Source of the DNA: Cryphonectria parasitica EP155
Taxonomy: Eukaryota; Ascomycota; Sordariomycetes; Diaporthales; Cryphonectriaceae
Reading direction: 5' to 3'
NCBI RefSeq assembly: GCF_011745365.1
Contig: NW_024468910.1
Coordinates: 2,942,068-3,006,067, forward strand
DNA: 64,000 bases
A program made the position numbers and the translations under genes. Positions 47,947 through 59,636 of this stretch are shown here, piece after piece (within the stretch, counting starts at the first letter, position 1; each line of letters opens with the position of its first letter). The notes under the pieces were generated by a model. That model saw nothing but the letters and a program-made list of their open reading frames with translations. It was not told where the DNA came from and ran no database searches.

Positions 47947-49627
47947 TCACTTTGGGAGATATCGGCTCCTGCTGAACACATTGCTGATGGTGCTTCCAAT
48001 GGTATTGCCACCCTGCATATTGCTCGCAAGGGCCTCCTCCAGGGCTGATTGGGTAACGGAAGCATCTGTGAGCTCCGAAGATAATTAGCACCAAATGAGT
48101 ATGTATGGAAAGAGTGTCATCGACAACCAAGGAAAGAAAAGATGGCCCATACCGTCCAGATCGCTGAAGCTGCTTCCCATGCTGGGCGTGCCCTCACTTC
48201 CTTCTCGCGAGAACCCCTTTCCCTTCAACTCGACAGTTCGGCGCGGAGAAAGGGGACCAGAGGGCTGCCTTCGATCGCCAGGCGAGCGCTTGGACACAAA
48301 GGCTGCAGAGCCGCTGGAGGAATCAGACGTGCCTGATTTATGTAATCTGCGCTCCTTCTCCCTCTCCTTGCCTTTGCCTTTGCCCTGGCTCGAGTCAGGG
48401 CTCGTGACGTTCTGTAGTCGACGCGCAGCATTAGCAGCAAAGTCGCGTGGGTCACCTCGCAGTGTGGCACCAGGATCTGTGTATTGCCCGCTTCCATCGC
48501 CGCTCCCCTCGTGAGCGGCACCAGAAGATCTGGCTTTAAAAGGGAGAAATGCCGGTTCCGCCTCTTCCTCGTCCACCTCTTGGAGGAATGACGATTTGAT
48601 GGCGTCCCTGTTGGCGTTCTGCTGTTGTTGCTGGAAGCGTGGGGGCCGTCGGATAATTCGTGATTGTTCAGGACCGGAGGATTCGTCGGATGAGGCACCT
48701 TCAGAGCTTGAATCCGCTGGACCTGGAGATGATGTACCGGCAGCAGGCACTGGTGTCGGTACGTCGCTCACCGGGGTCGATGGGTCGATGCCAGGCATAG
48801 AAGGATGCCACTGCCTTCCGGACTGGATCCTAGGCGAGGACAGCTGTGTGCCAGCTCTCAGCCTCAACGAACCAGCTGCGCCGCCTTGTCCTCCTCCAAG
48901 CTGTGCAGCGGTTCCCAATGACGAGGCTCGTACGGTCTGCAATCGAATGGACGAGGCTGGTCCGGCCTTGGGGGTGCTCGGCAGACTCGCATCAGCCCTA
49001 GGAACCGGAGTATCCCTCCGGATCGATAGTTGCGAAGGAGCTCTTGCGTGGACCGGTACGCCTCGGCCCGAGGGTGTCCTCGCCATGGCCGTGGAGGGTT
49101 CGGAACCTGGTGCGGGAGACGGGGCTGCTGAGCTTCTAGCTGCCACAGTGGCCTTCCTCAGCTGGGCCCTGAGCTGCGAGGTATGACGCTCCTGGAGATA
49201 TGTGACCTGTTGGAAAAGGAAATCGACCGAGACCTCGAACCTATCTGCCCTGGATATTTTGTGAGCTTATGGGCACAAGTATATAATGCGATTATTGGCA
49301 AATCCCGTCGAAAAGATGCAATGCTCACAGGTCAGCCCCTACATGAAGCATGATGTCAGTCAGAATACTCATGGAGCAGGGGGGAAACGCTGAATGGGCG
49401 TACAATCAATCTCAGTTTTTGCCACGCCTGAGATGATTTTCCATAATGCTTCATCTTTAGAGCTGTCCCAGTGCACCTAAGATGGGGCTAGTCAGTACAA
49501 ATGAAAGATGCCTTTGCGTATAAGACCACGTTCTCAACCAAGTGCGACTTACAGGGGGCGGGTCCACAAAGTCTCCCCTAGGGAATGGTAATCTGATGTA
49601 CACCACATAAGACGGTTCATTGTCCAT
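47947..49627 (-). CDS. ATG29: Autophagy-related protein 29
   Basis: Five exons, 49627-49553, 49476-49404, 49338-49329, 49249-48153 and 48065-47947, give 457 residues. The third exon is only 10 nt and is needed to keep frame: it supplies A-D plus the flanking split codons in IDWADLADRFEVSV. The N-terminal domain (YVVYIRLPFPRGDFVDPPP, HWDSSKDEALWKIISGVAKTEIDW, FEVSVDFLFQQVTYLQERHTSQLRAQLRKA) matches fungal Atg29. The middle is a long Ser/Pro-rich disordered region, and the end (DASVTQSALEEALASNMQ, then RSRYLPK) is also family-like. Atg29 works with Atg17 and Atg31 in the scaffold that assembles the pre-autophagosomal structure. Phosphorylation of the disordered tail is known in yeast. It is divergent from the NUP53-type gene. 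Confidence 0.92.
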
Positions 49628-50296
49628 CTCAGCTGATTATATGGGACGAGAACACAAGCTTATGTGGTGGGTGATTCAGCTGGGAAGACAGGTATGTTGA
49701 CAAGGCCTGGTCTTGGATGAAAAGTTGGGAACATGTGGTTGGTGTTGAGGATGGTTGGTGTAAGTCAACAGGGCTTGGCCAAGTAAGCCAGAGAGCGGTC
49801 ACTTCTGACTGCTGGGTGAGTTAGGTGGGTGGGTGGTTAGTGGGCTCCCCAAAGTGATTAAGTAAGGTAGTTAGTTAGTGGGTGGTCTTTAGGCAGTCAA
49901 AGCAATGACAGGCAATGACAGCCCTGGACAGGCTACAGGGATTAGCTACTACAGGAGGCAGGGGGGTACGGTACAGTACAGGGATCGCTGCAGTGGTTGC
50001 TGTGCCAAAGCCGGAAGCCAGGCCAAGTCACTCCGACCATATCGACAGAATTTCAGAATTTCAGTCTTTCAATTCGCATTCATAGCAACTCTCGTCTATC
50101 CACAGACGACAACACCAGCTCCACCTTCTCGCCTACCTCTTCTTGCCAGTCAGACCAGGCATTCTTGCCTGTCTTCTTGCTCTTGTTTTATCACCCTGCA
50201 CGAAGAATCTTCCTTGTTCCTGTTAACCTCAACATCCATTCTTGCATTCAACTCTTTGTGGTCTGTTGATTGCCTTGGACACTTTAGTACTGCAGC
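49628..50296. promoter_or_regulatory. Divergent promoter region ATG29 / NUP53-type gene
   Basis: 0.67 kb. The part at 49815-49895 is G/T-rich with repeated GTGGG and TTAGT units, and CAATGACAG is repeated in tandem at about 49903-49921. No gene. Confidence 0.5.
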
Positions 50297-51800
50297 ATGG
50301 CCCCTCTAATCTTGCATAATGTTCCTGATGAGGAGCTGTACATTGGCGAAGATGGTGTCCAGAGACCATATGCCATGATCTACCCACAGTATGTTGTCCC
50401 CAACGCTCCCTCCCCTCCCCCATCCTGCAGACTATAGACTCTTTCATCTCTGCTGCTGTTGCTGCTGCTGCTGTTGATGATGACTGACCATGAATAACTC
50501 CAGGCAAGATGGCAACCCAGGCAACGCGGGCAACGTTCGAAACCGACGAGCAGTCCCCGAGTCGGGCGCTTTTGGCAAGTCGACGCGTCGTTCGAGATCC
50601 AAGACCGCCACCCCCGCCAGACGCGAAGACCCTACCATCCAGTCGGCGCAAAAGGTCTTTGCCGCCTATTTCGAGCAGCAAAGCTTCCAGCCCGAGGAGA
50701 CGTCAGACGCGTCAGCATCACAAAAGCAACGACGCCAATCTACCACAGCCCAGCTCCTCCCGTCCGCACAGTCGACCGGCAATATCACAGACGAGACGAC
50801 GCCCACGTCCGATCCCAGCACGGCCGCGCTTAACATCCCCAGCGTGCCAACCGAGATCATACTGCGCGGCTTCAAGGATATTGACCAGCAGTACGCCGCA
50901 ATCAACCGGTACGAGCACATCGCCGGGCGCATCTGCGAGGATTACCCACGCGATCCGCCCTACGAGATCCGACGGTACAAGTCGGAGCTGCGCGACCCAG
51001 CGTTTGTCCGCCGGCGCGCTTTGACGCCCGAGGAGCGCGCCAAGGTGAACCGGGCGGACAGCGGTGACCATTGGGTCAAGGTGACGTTCGAGTCGCAGCA
51101 GGCTGCGGATGCTGCCATCTACGCCAGCCCACAGGCCATCCTCGGCCATCTCGTCTATGCCGAGTACTACAAGGGCATGTCGCCCACCCGTGACGAGGCC
51201 GTACCCGACGCGACGACCACTGCGCAGGGCGACGAGATACCGGCGGGGTGGCGACGGTCGGGCTTTGGAGGAAACAGGACGGCGGCAGAGCTCAGGTCAA
51301 GCTTTGGCGAGGGCGGCCTGCCCGAGAAGGTGATAGCCAGCGACGCGAACGAGCTCTCACCACCACACTCACACGCCAGTAGCCGCACAGTCGAGAGCGG
51401 TACCGTCGGCACCGGTACGTCCTCTTCCTCGACCGTGATCGGGGCCCAACATGCCCAGAACGGCGGCGCTCTCGTTCCTGAAGCAGCCGCCGCGGCCTCC
51501 TCTTCCTCCAGCGCAGGGCAGAGCACATATTGCAGGGTGATACCATCGGCGCGGAAGGCGGTGCTCCTACCAGCCGAGCAAGCCCTGCTGCCACAGCCGT
51601 CCTTCTCATCACGTGTGCTGGCTCAGATTCCCTTTCTCAAATGGTTCAGCGGGGCAATGATCGGGAGCGAGGTGCCACGGACGGCCGAGGGCGAATTTGA
51701 CTGGGCCACCGCCAGCCTGTACTGGAAGCTGATCTGCTGGCTGGACCTCTACTTCCGGCTGTTCTCGGGCGATATCTGCAGCGCGGACAAGGAGGATTGA
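50297..51800 (+). CDS. NUP53: Nucleoporin of the Nup53/Nup35 type (MPPN/RRM-like domain)
   Basis: Two exons, 50297-50388 and 50504-51800, give 462 residues; the intron is GTATGT...CAG, phase 2. The N-terminus ([23 protein letters not shown]) is followed by a basic Ser-rich part. The RRM-like domain starts at [24 protein letters not shown], continues through [23 protein letters not shown], and includes [33 protein letters not shown]. After a disordered Ser/Gly region, the C-terminus has a hydrophobic amphipathic segment ([12 protein letters not shown], then [18 protein letters not shown]), consistent with membrane contact at the nuclear pore. The family assignment comes from the RRM-like region and its position; the direct interaction partners are not visible in sequence. 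Confidence 0.75.
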
Positions 51801-52322
51801 GGGAAATGGTGGTGACCTTGATGGTGTGCCTGGCTGGGAATTTGAGGATTGGGGATTAGCAGACATTTTGTCACGACATGAAGGGTCCGTTTCGGATGCC
51901 TCACGAACGCAAGCAGCAACTTCACATTTGGCATGGGATGGGAGTTCAAGGATAGGCCCTCTTCTGGTTTTGTCTTCTTCCCTAAGGTTTTTATTTTATT
52001 TTCTTCTTCGCCCTGAGCAATGGCGTTGGGAGACGCGCGAACAAAGAATTTCAAGAGTGCAAAGAGTAAGGAGAAACCCAAGATACAATTCCGTCGAACA
52101 TTCAAAACAGACGGCCAATTTACAATTTGATGATGGACCAAAAGACCTCCTCCCAAGTCAGAAATGGTAGATGCTCTATACCCAACCGTGACGCCTAGCT
52201 GATGGATGATAACAAAGGACAGTGACTGACTGACAGAGTGATTGACTGTTCGCTTCTGTGCGTGTACGCCTTTCGTGTTCCCTTTTTCCCTTCTCCTTTT
52301 CTTTCCGTTATTACTTCATCCC
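51801..52322. other. Convergent 3' region
   Basis: 0.52 kb between the NUP53-type gene and IVY1; no gene seen. Confidence 0.55.
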
Positions 52323-53984
52323 TCATTCACTCGTGTTCCACCTCCGCTCCCTCTCATCAGGATCCGACCCGGCAGTCGACATCCTCTTCCCCTCGTCGTC
52401 CCAAGGATGCTCATCATCCGCCAAAGAGAGCGCCAGATCCCCACGCCCTCCCCCTCCTTCGCCATCTCGTATCGTCTCAGGCGACATGGGCCCATCCTCA
52501 TCATCACTCTCACTCTCATCATTGTCGTTGTCGTCGTCGTTGTTGTCGTCACGCTGCCTGTTTCCTTGTTTTTCTTCGTCTTCTTCCTCGCCCAAGACAT
52601 CCTCCGTCCGCACCCGTACAGGTTTAGGCGAGAAAGGCCTCGTCATGCGCGGACGTGGCGCGGTGGTAGTGGAGGGGCTGAAGTCGGCACTAAAGATACT
52701 CGCGGCGTCCTCGAGGTCCCGGCGCCCTCTGCGCTCAGGGCTGGTCGACGACGTCACCACGGCGCCGGCCAGGCTCTGATACGGCTCCGACACAACACCG
52801 AGGCTGTCGGCGCGCTGGTGGCCGCGCCCACGGTCCGTTGCAGTAGTAGTGCCGCCGCCATGGTGGTGGAGGAGCAGCACACCCGTCTCGGACGCCGCGT
52901 CGGCGAGGATGCTCTTGGGCGGGAGGATGCTGAACAGCTTTGCGCCCGCCTCGTCGGCCCCGGTACCGCCGCTGCCACCACTGCCCATACCGATGCCGCT
53001 CCCCACAACACTGGTCCCTTCTTCGGCTGCAAACAGGTCGGTGCCCCTCTCCAGGATATCATCCAGCCCGCCGCCGCTCCATCCTTTGCGCGCGAGGCTC
53101 TCGAAGATATCGACCTCGGCGCGCACCAGGCTGCAGCTGGCCTCGAGGATCTTGACGCTGGTATCCTGGCTCTCGCGCAGCAGGGAGGCAGCGTGTTCGG
53201 CACGCAGGGCCGTGAGCCCGTCGAGGCGCGCCGTCAGCTCGACGAGGTGGGCACGGAAGCGGGCGACGTCGCGAGGCCCGCGCTGGCGGTGCAGGCGGAC
53301 GCCCTCGCGCTCGAGACGGCGCACGTCGGCGCTCTGGCGGCGGACGGCGGCAAGGTACCGGGCCTCTTCGTCCTCGACACCTCCGCGCCACTTGTCGAGC
53401 TCGTGCAGTAGAGGCACCTCGAAGGAGCGGTAGACGGTCTCGGAGAGGATCTGCTCGTGGTTCGCAACGAGGTGGTGCACGCCTGCCGCGGCGAGGAGAC
53501 TGTCGGCTGTGCAGGCACTGCTGCCGGTGCCGGGGACGGCGGGGACAGGGCCTGCACCGCCACTGCTGGGTGCGGTGTGGCCGCCGCCGCCGCCGCTGCC
53601 GCCCAGGAGAGACACGCAGTCGGCGCGGGCCTCCTTCAGGCGGGCGCAGGACTCGAGAGCGGAGCCAAAGGCGGAGGCAGCGGAGGAGAGGGAGGCAAGG
53701 GCGAGGCGGTAGGCCTTGGCAGTGGAGAGGAGGTCGGCGTAGGCGGACTGGGAGGAGGCGAGGTCGGACTTGGTGAGGAAGGCGTGGGCTGCAGCGGGAG
53801 GTGGAGGCGGCGGCGGTAAGGGGAGGGTGTAGGTGGACATGTTGCTGGGGAGGTTGTGGCCAGTTGTTGTCGCGATAGAGGCGGAGGAGGGAAGTACGGC
53901 AGTGCTGGCGTATGAGTAGGTAGGCGACGCGGGCACGGGCGGGAGCTGCGAGGGCGACGGCGACGGTTGTCGCACGCTCGTCAT
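52323..53984 (-). CDS. IVY1: Ivy1-like phospholipid-binding (I-BAR type) vacuolar protein
   Basis: Single exon, 553 residues. After a Pro-rich head (about 1-66) comes a helical region beginning FLTKSDLASSQSAYADLLSTAKAYRLALASLSSAASAFGSALESCARLKEA. A glycine-rich loop follows, and then LLAAAGVHHLVANHEQILSETVYRSFEVPLLHELDKWR and a further long helix (RYLAAVRRQSADVRRLEREG, LVELTARLDGLTALRAEHAASLL). This is the layout of Ivy1, an inverse-BAR protein that in yeast binds phosphatidylinositol 3-phosphate, Ypt7 and Vps33 on vacuole and endosome membranes. The C-terminal 200 residues are disordered and acidic (Asp/Asn/Glu-rich near 475-500). Identification rests on remembered motifs and helix layout rather than on catalytic residues. 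Confidence 0.75.
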   Translation of the reverse strand: MTSVRQPSPSPSQLPPVPASPTYSYASTAVLPSSASIATTTGHNLPSNMSTYTLPLPPPPPPPAAAHAFLTKSDLASSQSAYADLLSTAKAYRLALASLSSAASAFGSALESCARLKEARADCVSLLGGSGGGGGHTAPSSGGAGPVPAVPGTGSSACTADSLLAAAGVHHLVANHEQILSETVYRSFEVPLLHELDKWRGGVEDEEARYLAAVRRQSADVRRLEREGVRLHRQRGPRDVARFRAHLVELTARLDGLTALRAEHAASLLRESQDTSVKILEASCSLVRAEVDIFESLARKGWSGGGLDDILERGTDLFAAEEGTSVVGSGIGMGSGGSGGTGADEAGAKLFSILPPKSILADAASETGVLLLHHHGGGTTTATDRGRGHQRADSLGVVSEPYQSLAGAVVTSSTSPERRGRRDLEDAASIFSADFSPSTTTAPRPRMTRPFSPKPVRVRTEDVLGEEEDEEKQGNRQRDDNNDDDNDNDESESDDEDGPMSPETIRDGEGGGGRGDLALSLADDEHPWDDEGKRMSTAGSDPDERERRWNTSE

Positions 53985-56013
53985 GGTCTGTTCGTTTGTC
54001 GTTTTTCTTTTTTAATAATTATTATGACTATGATTATTACTGCTTTTTATAGGAGGAAAGGGAATCAAGGACGAGAAAGTAGAGGCGTGTGAGAGAAAAA
54101 GAAAGAGGAGAGAAAAGTGGGTGGTGGTGAAAAGGATGGAGGATAGCGATGGCGGATGATGGTTTGGGATTCGACGAGGTTTGTTTACTTGCGTGTGGCG
54201 GCAGCAAATGAGGGGCCGTTGGAGGACGTTGAGGAGGAGGAGGAGAAAGTCGAGACTTGGAACGAGACGTGTTCGCGTCAGGTATCAAGCAAGACCTTTT
54301 TACTTTTGGAGGAGGAAGAGGAGGAGGAAGAGGAGGAGGAAGAGGAGGAGGAAGAGGAGGGAGAGCCTCGACGAGGAGAAGAAGGAGGAGAGGCAATGTT
54401 GCTGATAAGAAGTCACTGTGGAGTACTCTAAACTCGTCGTCTCTGCCGCGGGAACCTCAGTGTGGGACTGGGACTAGGCAACTTGTTGATAGCATCCAAA
54501 AGAAAAGGAGCAACTAATTTATTTCCTTCAAAGAGCCCTTCTCTCTGAAGACTCAAGAAGTGTGTATGTGTAGAAGGAAGAGCGAAAGGTAAGCAGATCA
54601 GGGAAAGAGGAAGGACGAAGTAAAAATAAAACAAGTTCCAAAAAAAAAAATTACAAAAAATCACCAGATAAGATAAGAGGCAAAAGGGTAAAGAGAGAAG
54701 AAGGCACGAGACAGTCCCTGCTGACCTTGTTCCTCTCGCACTCGCTCTACCTCTTCCTCCCTCCATCTTTCTCTTCCAACTCCTGGTTTGGTTTGCTTTC
54801 GATTCGTTTCTATTTTCTTTCAGAGTGGAGACCTCCAATGAGGAGGAACAACAACATCATCTGTCCATCTATTGTTGTAGTCAGTGGATCTCTCCGATGA
54901 AACCAGGGTATACAACATTTCCTCGTTCCCAGACCCTCGTCCAGAGCCTCTCATCCAAAGGATTGTGTTTTTTCTTCTTTTTCTTTTTCTTTCTCTCTCC
55001 ACACGCTAATAAATAACGGGCATCATTCTTCTCCTCACCCAACGACAACTCATACATGCAAACTCACACCACCCATGCTACAAACTAATGTACTTCGGGA
55101 AGACAGAAAGAAAGACAAATACAGACACAGAACACCATTGCCATATGTACAAGTATCCAGTCAATAAGTAGTACTGTACTCATTCGTTACCACCCTGTTT
55201 TGTAGAACGGCTCTTTAGGCGGTCAACGCTTTTCCATCCGCCCGCCCCCGCCGCCAGTGGATCTCCCGGGTGGTGCTGGCACATGTGAGATGAGCTGTCT
55301 TTTTCTTCCCCACGGACCCGACATAGTCCCTCCTCATCTAGATTATTCCTCAACCCAGCATCTTCGACAAAGATCGTGATTTTTTGCCTGGGGGGAGAGA
55401 GAGGGGGGGGGGGGGGTTTCCTATTTTCTTTTCTTTTTTCTTTCTTTTCCGTTGGCGAGCCGTGGAGGCCTCCTACGTGGACGGTTCGCATTCAGTTACC
55501 TTCGTACTTTCCTTTCAGGCCAGTGAATGTAATTGTAGAGGAGGTCCCCTGATCCTCAGAGGAAAAATCCAACTCCACTTGCTATAGGAAAACAGCCATG
55601 TTGAATCAGTCAAAAGGCTGTCCGAAGGCGAGTGGTGAGAAGAAGAACGAGATAGACAATCATGATGCGAGATAACAAGGAAAATCACATGAGGGGGAGA
55701 AGAATCACATAAGGGCAGATTCTCTGCCTCCCCCCCCCCTTCTTGGCATCTTGTCAGTTTGGAAAGCATGAACTTGTTCCTAATTTCTGTCTCTGCTGGA
55801 CAAAATCTAGAAAGGAGGGATTCAAGCCATCCACATCAAGACCTATTCCGGCACGAAATCCCAAATGTCCCTCTTGTTTTTTTTCTTTTTACTTGAAATG
55901 TCATTTTCGTGTTCCGAACTTTCCAGCCGCCCTAGATAGCAAATAGGCTTTCTCTGCTATAGCCCTTAGGAGGCAACGCAGCATCCACCTGCCTCGACGC
56001 ACTCACAGGTTTC
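53985..56013. other. 2-kb intergenic region, IVY1 promoter / SUB2 3' end
   Basis: No gene supported. It includes a GGA-rich 12-bp tandem repeat, a G-run at about 55400-55418 and several poly-T/poly-A tracts. Confidence 0.6.
54308..54361. repeat. 12-bp GGAGGAGGAAGA tandem repeat
   Basis: Four near-perfect copies of the purine-only unit, plus a partial copy, lie about 330 bases upstream of the IVY1 start. Confidence 0.9.
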
Positions 56014-58347
56014 TTAAGAAGCCATGTAGGTGCTCGCCTCGATGCCATCCTTGGGGAATTCACTGCCGAGATGTGTTAGCTAGTGCCTCTCTCTCCCCCT
56101 CCGTACAAAGCCATCATGGCAGGCATAAACAACTTACGGGATGGCGACTTCGAAGCGCTTGCCAATGGCCTCGAGCACGTTGCGGTCATCATCAGTACTG
56201 ACGAACGAAATGGCCAGGCCCTTGGTACCGAAACGACCAGCACGACCGACACGATGCAGGTAGGAGTCGGCCTCAGAAGGCATGTCGTAGTTGATAGCCA
56301 GGTTGATGCGCTCGATGTCGATACCACGACCAAAGACGTCAGTGGCAACGCAGATGCGCTTGTTGAACTCCTTGAACTCCTTGTACCGGCGGATACTGGA
56401 TGTGGAAGACCATCAGTCGACGTTCACCTGTCTCAGAAAGAGAAAGAAAAAATCAGTGCAGGGTAAACTACTTACCGCTCTTCCTGGCTAACACCAGAGT
56501 GGACGGCGATGGACGGGAAGTTGCACTCTCTCAGCAGCTTGTCCAGCTCGGTGGCGCGGACCGTGCTCTTGACGAAGATGATGACCTGGTTGAACTGAAG
56601 GTCGTCGAGGAGCTCGTTGAGCTTACGGTTCTTCTCACGCTCCTCCAGGGCGACGTAGTACTGCTGGAGACCGTGCAGCGTCAACTTGGTGTCCTCGTCG
56701 ACATAGTGCTCCGTCGGGTTCTGCATGAACTTGCGGCAGATCGGCTTGACGGTATCGGACAGGGTAGCGCTGAACATCATGACCTGCTTCTGCTGTGGGG
56801 TCGCACGGAAGATCTCCTGGACGTCGCGACGCATGTCTGTCTCGAGAAGTTAGTAATGTGCTAGAGGGGGGAAGGAAGGGAAAATGAGGAGTAGGAAAGG
56901 CAATGCAAGCCCAGGCGCGGGGAGAACTCACCAACTTGGTCGAGCATCTTGTCGCACTCGTCGAGGACAAAGATGCGGACGCTGCCCAGGCGCAGGTGCT
57001 TGTCGCGAACGAGGGCGTTGAGGCGACCAGGGGTTCCGACGATGATGTGGGGGTGGGTCTCCTTGTTCTTGAGGACCTCGGCGTCCTTCTGGATGGGCGT
57101 GCCACCGTAGAAGACGCCGGTCTTGATGTCGGGCATGTACTTGGAGAACCGGTTGTACTCGTTGCGGATCTGGAAGGCGAGCTCACGGGTGTGGCACATG
57201 ACCAGGACGGAGCACTCGCCGGCAACGGGCTCCACCTGCTGGAGGGTGGTGAGGACAAAGACCGCGGTCTTTCCAAGACCAGACTTGGCCTGGCAGATGA
57301 TATCACCACCGAGCAGCGCCTGAGGAATGCATGTTTGCTGAACTGCACGATCGGACCCAAGTTAGAAAATGGTCTCGAAAGGTTTGAAACGGAGGAGGAC
57401 GGAGAGGGAGTCGGTAGGTCCGCCCATCGTCGCAGCAAAAAGTTTCTCGTCCAGATGAAAGAACGTGAAAAAGTCGTCAACGCGAGCGCGGCGCATGATA
57501 CAAGAAATCCGTCGATCAAGACAAGGTTTGAGGGGTGCCAGGTCCTCTTTGGGCGCCAGCGAGAAGGGCTTCCGAAGCACCCCTCGACAGATGCGTCGCT
57601 TCCATTTGCCTCCTCTTTCCGAACCAGTCCCTGTAAGAGGCCCTAGAGGCGCGACCAGGCCAGATGGCACGAGCTCAGGTGGAGCTGGTCGATGTTGTCT
57701 GCCAATGACGCTCTCTAAAACAGTGAACCAGAAGAGGTCCAGAGCAGACAATTGCGTCAACAATCTGGAAAGGAACTTGCCCCCGCCATCCGAGTTTGGT
57801 TGCGTGTGCCTGGGCTGTCGACTTCTCTCCCAAGGGAAATAACGGCAAAGACTCCCTTTTGTCTATTTTTCTTCTTCTTTCACGCCATGGGCTGCCACCA
57901 GCATCCATCTCCAACGATGGGAAATCATTGTCTTGACATTTGGACCCAAGTTGCTATGCTTTGTCTTCTCTTTGTTTTTTTCTTTCTTTCTTTCTCTTTC
58001 TTTGCTTGCTTGCGACGAGATGGACGGACCCTTGAGTGTGGCACGCGGGAGGGGGTATGGCAATTGAGTGTAACAATAGGCTGCAATGATGGAGTCAGAG
58101 TTTGGTATCAGGACTGACCCTCCGAAGGATGCTCGAAGCCACAGTCGGTGATGGCGCGGATCAGCTCAGGCTTGAGCAGGAAGTCGCGGAAACCAGTGGA
58201 GTGGATGCCGACGTAGGAACCCTTCTTGTCGACACTGTCGCCGGCGGCGGCGGTGGCCTCAGCCTTCTTGCCATTGGCGGGGGCGGCGGTCTTCTGGGTT
58301 TCCAGCTCCTCGTCGGAGTAGTCGATGAGATCCTCCTCGGCAGACAT
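56014..58347 (-). CDS. SUB2: DEAD-box RNA helicase Sub2 (UAP56 homologue)
   Basis: Five exons, 58347-58119, 57342-56932, 56836-56476, 56395-56138 and 56062-56014, give 435 residues. Motifs in order: Q motif region ([30 protein letters not shown]), Walker [19 protein letters not shown] in place of [17 protein letters not shown], then TDVFGRGID and [12 protein letters not shown] is characteristic of Sub2/UAP56. The protein acts in pre-mRNA splicing and, as part of TREX, in mRNA export from the nucleus. The first intron is 776 nt, far longer than the other introns here (75-96 nt), with an ordinary GTCAGT donor and GTGCAG acceptor. It is divergent from the Rpr2-type gene. Confidence 0.97.
57343..58118 (-). 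other. Long first intron of SUB2 (776 nt)
   Basis: The intron begins GTCAGT at 58118 and ends GTGCAG at 57343, between GFEHPSE and VQQTCIPQ. No coding exon is visible inside. Open frames in it lack protein-like sequence. Its length stands out against all other introns in the window. Confidence 0.85.
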
Positions 58348-59120
58348 GATGGCTGTTATTGGTTATCGATCGAGTGGAATCGAGGGACGAGTATGAGCAG
58401 GCCCGGAAAGTAGGCGCGTGGCCAATCTGGGTCGTGAGGCTGGGAAACAAAGAGGAAGAAGGAGCGCAAAATGAGCTCCGCAGAGAAGGAAAAAGCGATG
58501 CGTAGAGGCAGCGAATCGTTGGTGGCTGGGGGGGGATTCGTTGGTCTACGAGAAAATGGGAGTTGGTCGAGAGAAGGGGATAGAGAGAGAAAGAGAGAAA
58601 GAGAGAGATGGATAGTTGAGAGGGAAAAGGTAGGAAAATTGTGGAGGGAGAAAAGGTGAGGTCAAAAGGCTGTACTTTGGTAGCAGGAGCAGGGAGCAGG
58701 TGCCACAGCAGCAAACAGTGGCAGGGGGCCAGAGGCATCAGGGTGGGGGCAGGGAGGGAGCGCGCACCGTCGGGTGCCCCCCTTGCGTCGCCTTGCTCGC
58801 TGCCTTTGAGGCCACTCCGGCTAGTCCTTATTCGGCATCCCATCCCACTTTTTCAGGAGTAGATGCGATTAAGCACAGACCAAGTGCCAGGCTCTTGCGG
58901 GGAGCCCTTGTGCAGGGCTGATTGGGGGACAGTGAAGAGAGCCTGGACAAATGGCTTCGACCGGTAGTCATCTTTGAGAAATCGCACGACAGCCTCGAAT
59001 TTTCCCCTTCACATCCCAGTATCACCCTCGTGACTCAAAAATGCTCAACGCTGAGGAGTCACAATTACAAACTTGTTTCACTCTCACCGACAGATACACA
59101 CACACATACACACGAATACC
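58348..59120. promoter_or_regulatory. Divergent promoter region SUB2 / RPR2-type gene
   Basis: 0.77 kb, with GA-rich patches at 58575-58665 and a CA-repeat patch near 59093-59112. No gene. Confidence 0.5.
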
Positions 59121-59636
59121 ATGGCAAAAACAAAAAAGACTGGCGTGTCAAACCGGCACATATATTCTCGCATCTCATTCCTGTACCAAGCAGCAACATA
59201 TCTAACAGAGGCCGGCCAAAAAGAAACCCCACACGCAAGCAGCAGTCAGAAGACCCATTCGTCCGAGAATAACGGCCCGGCTGGTGGTGATGATGCTGGT
59301 GGCCTAGCGACACAAGACCCAGCCACACCCCAGAAGCTATCACGCCAGCTGCTCACTGACCTGCGCAACGTCACCCTCAAGTCCCAGGTCCGCATCAGCC
59401 CGGACATAAAGCGCTCCATCTGCAAATACTGCGATTCGCTCCTTGTGGACGGCCAGACATCCTCCTCTGCCGTCGAGAACAGGAGCAAGGGCGGCAGGAA
59501 ACCCTGGGCGGATGTGCTCGTGGTCAAGTGCTACACATGTGGTGGTGAAAAACGCTTCCCCGTCCACGCCGAGAAACAGAAGAGGCGGCCTAACCGCGCT
59601 GCCGCGACAAAGTCACAGCAGCAGAGCGGAACATGA
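59121..59636 (+). CDS. RPR2: RNase P/MRP protein subunit, Rpr2/Rpp21/Snm1 type
   Basis: Single exon, 171 residues from the ATG at 59121 (context ATACCATGG). The order is that of the family: N-terminal helix ISFLYQAATYL, a loop with low-complexity Ser/Gly, then a helix KLSRQLLTDLRNVTLKSQVRISPDIKRSICKYC, and a zinc ribbon made of CKYC and CYTCGGEKR. The C-terminus is basic, as expected for an RNA-binding protein. It is a subunit of nuclear ribonuclease P (tRNA 5' processing) or RNase MRP (rRNA processing). I cannot separate Rpr2 from Snm1 by eye, so the symbol is the more general choice. It lies convergent to HSK3, with 192 bases between the stop codons. Confidence 0.82.
   Translation: MAKTKKTGVSNRHIYSRISFLYQAATYLTEAGQKETPHASSSQKTHSSENNGPAGGDDAGGLATQDPATPQKLSRQLLTDLRNVTLKSQVRISPDIKRSICKYCDSLLVDGQTSSSAVENRSKGGRKPWADVLVVKCYTCGGEKRFPVHAEKQKRRPNRAAATKSQQQSGT

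Noticed and set aside
52242..53411. 389-codon plus-strand frame opposite IVY1
   Set aside because: Antisense shadow of a GC-rich single-exon gene.
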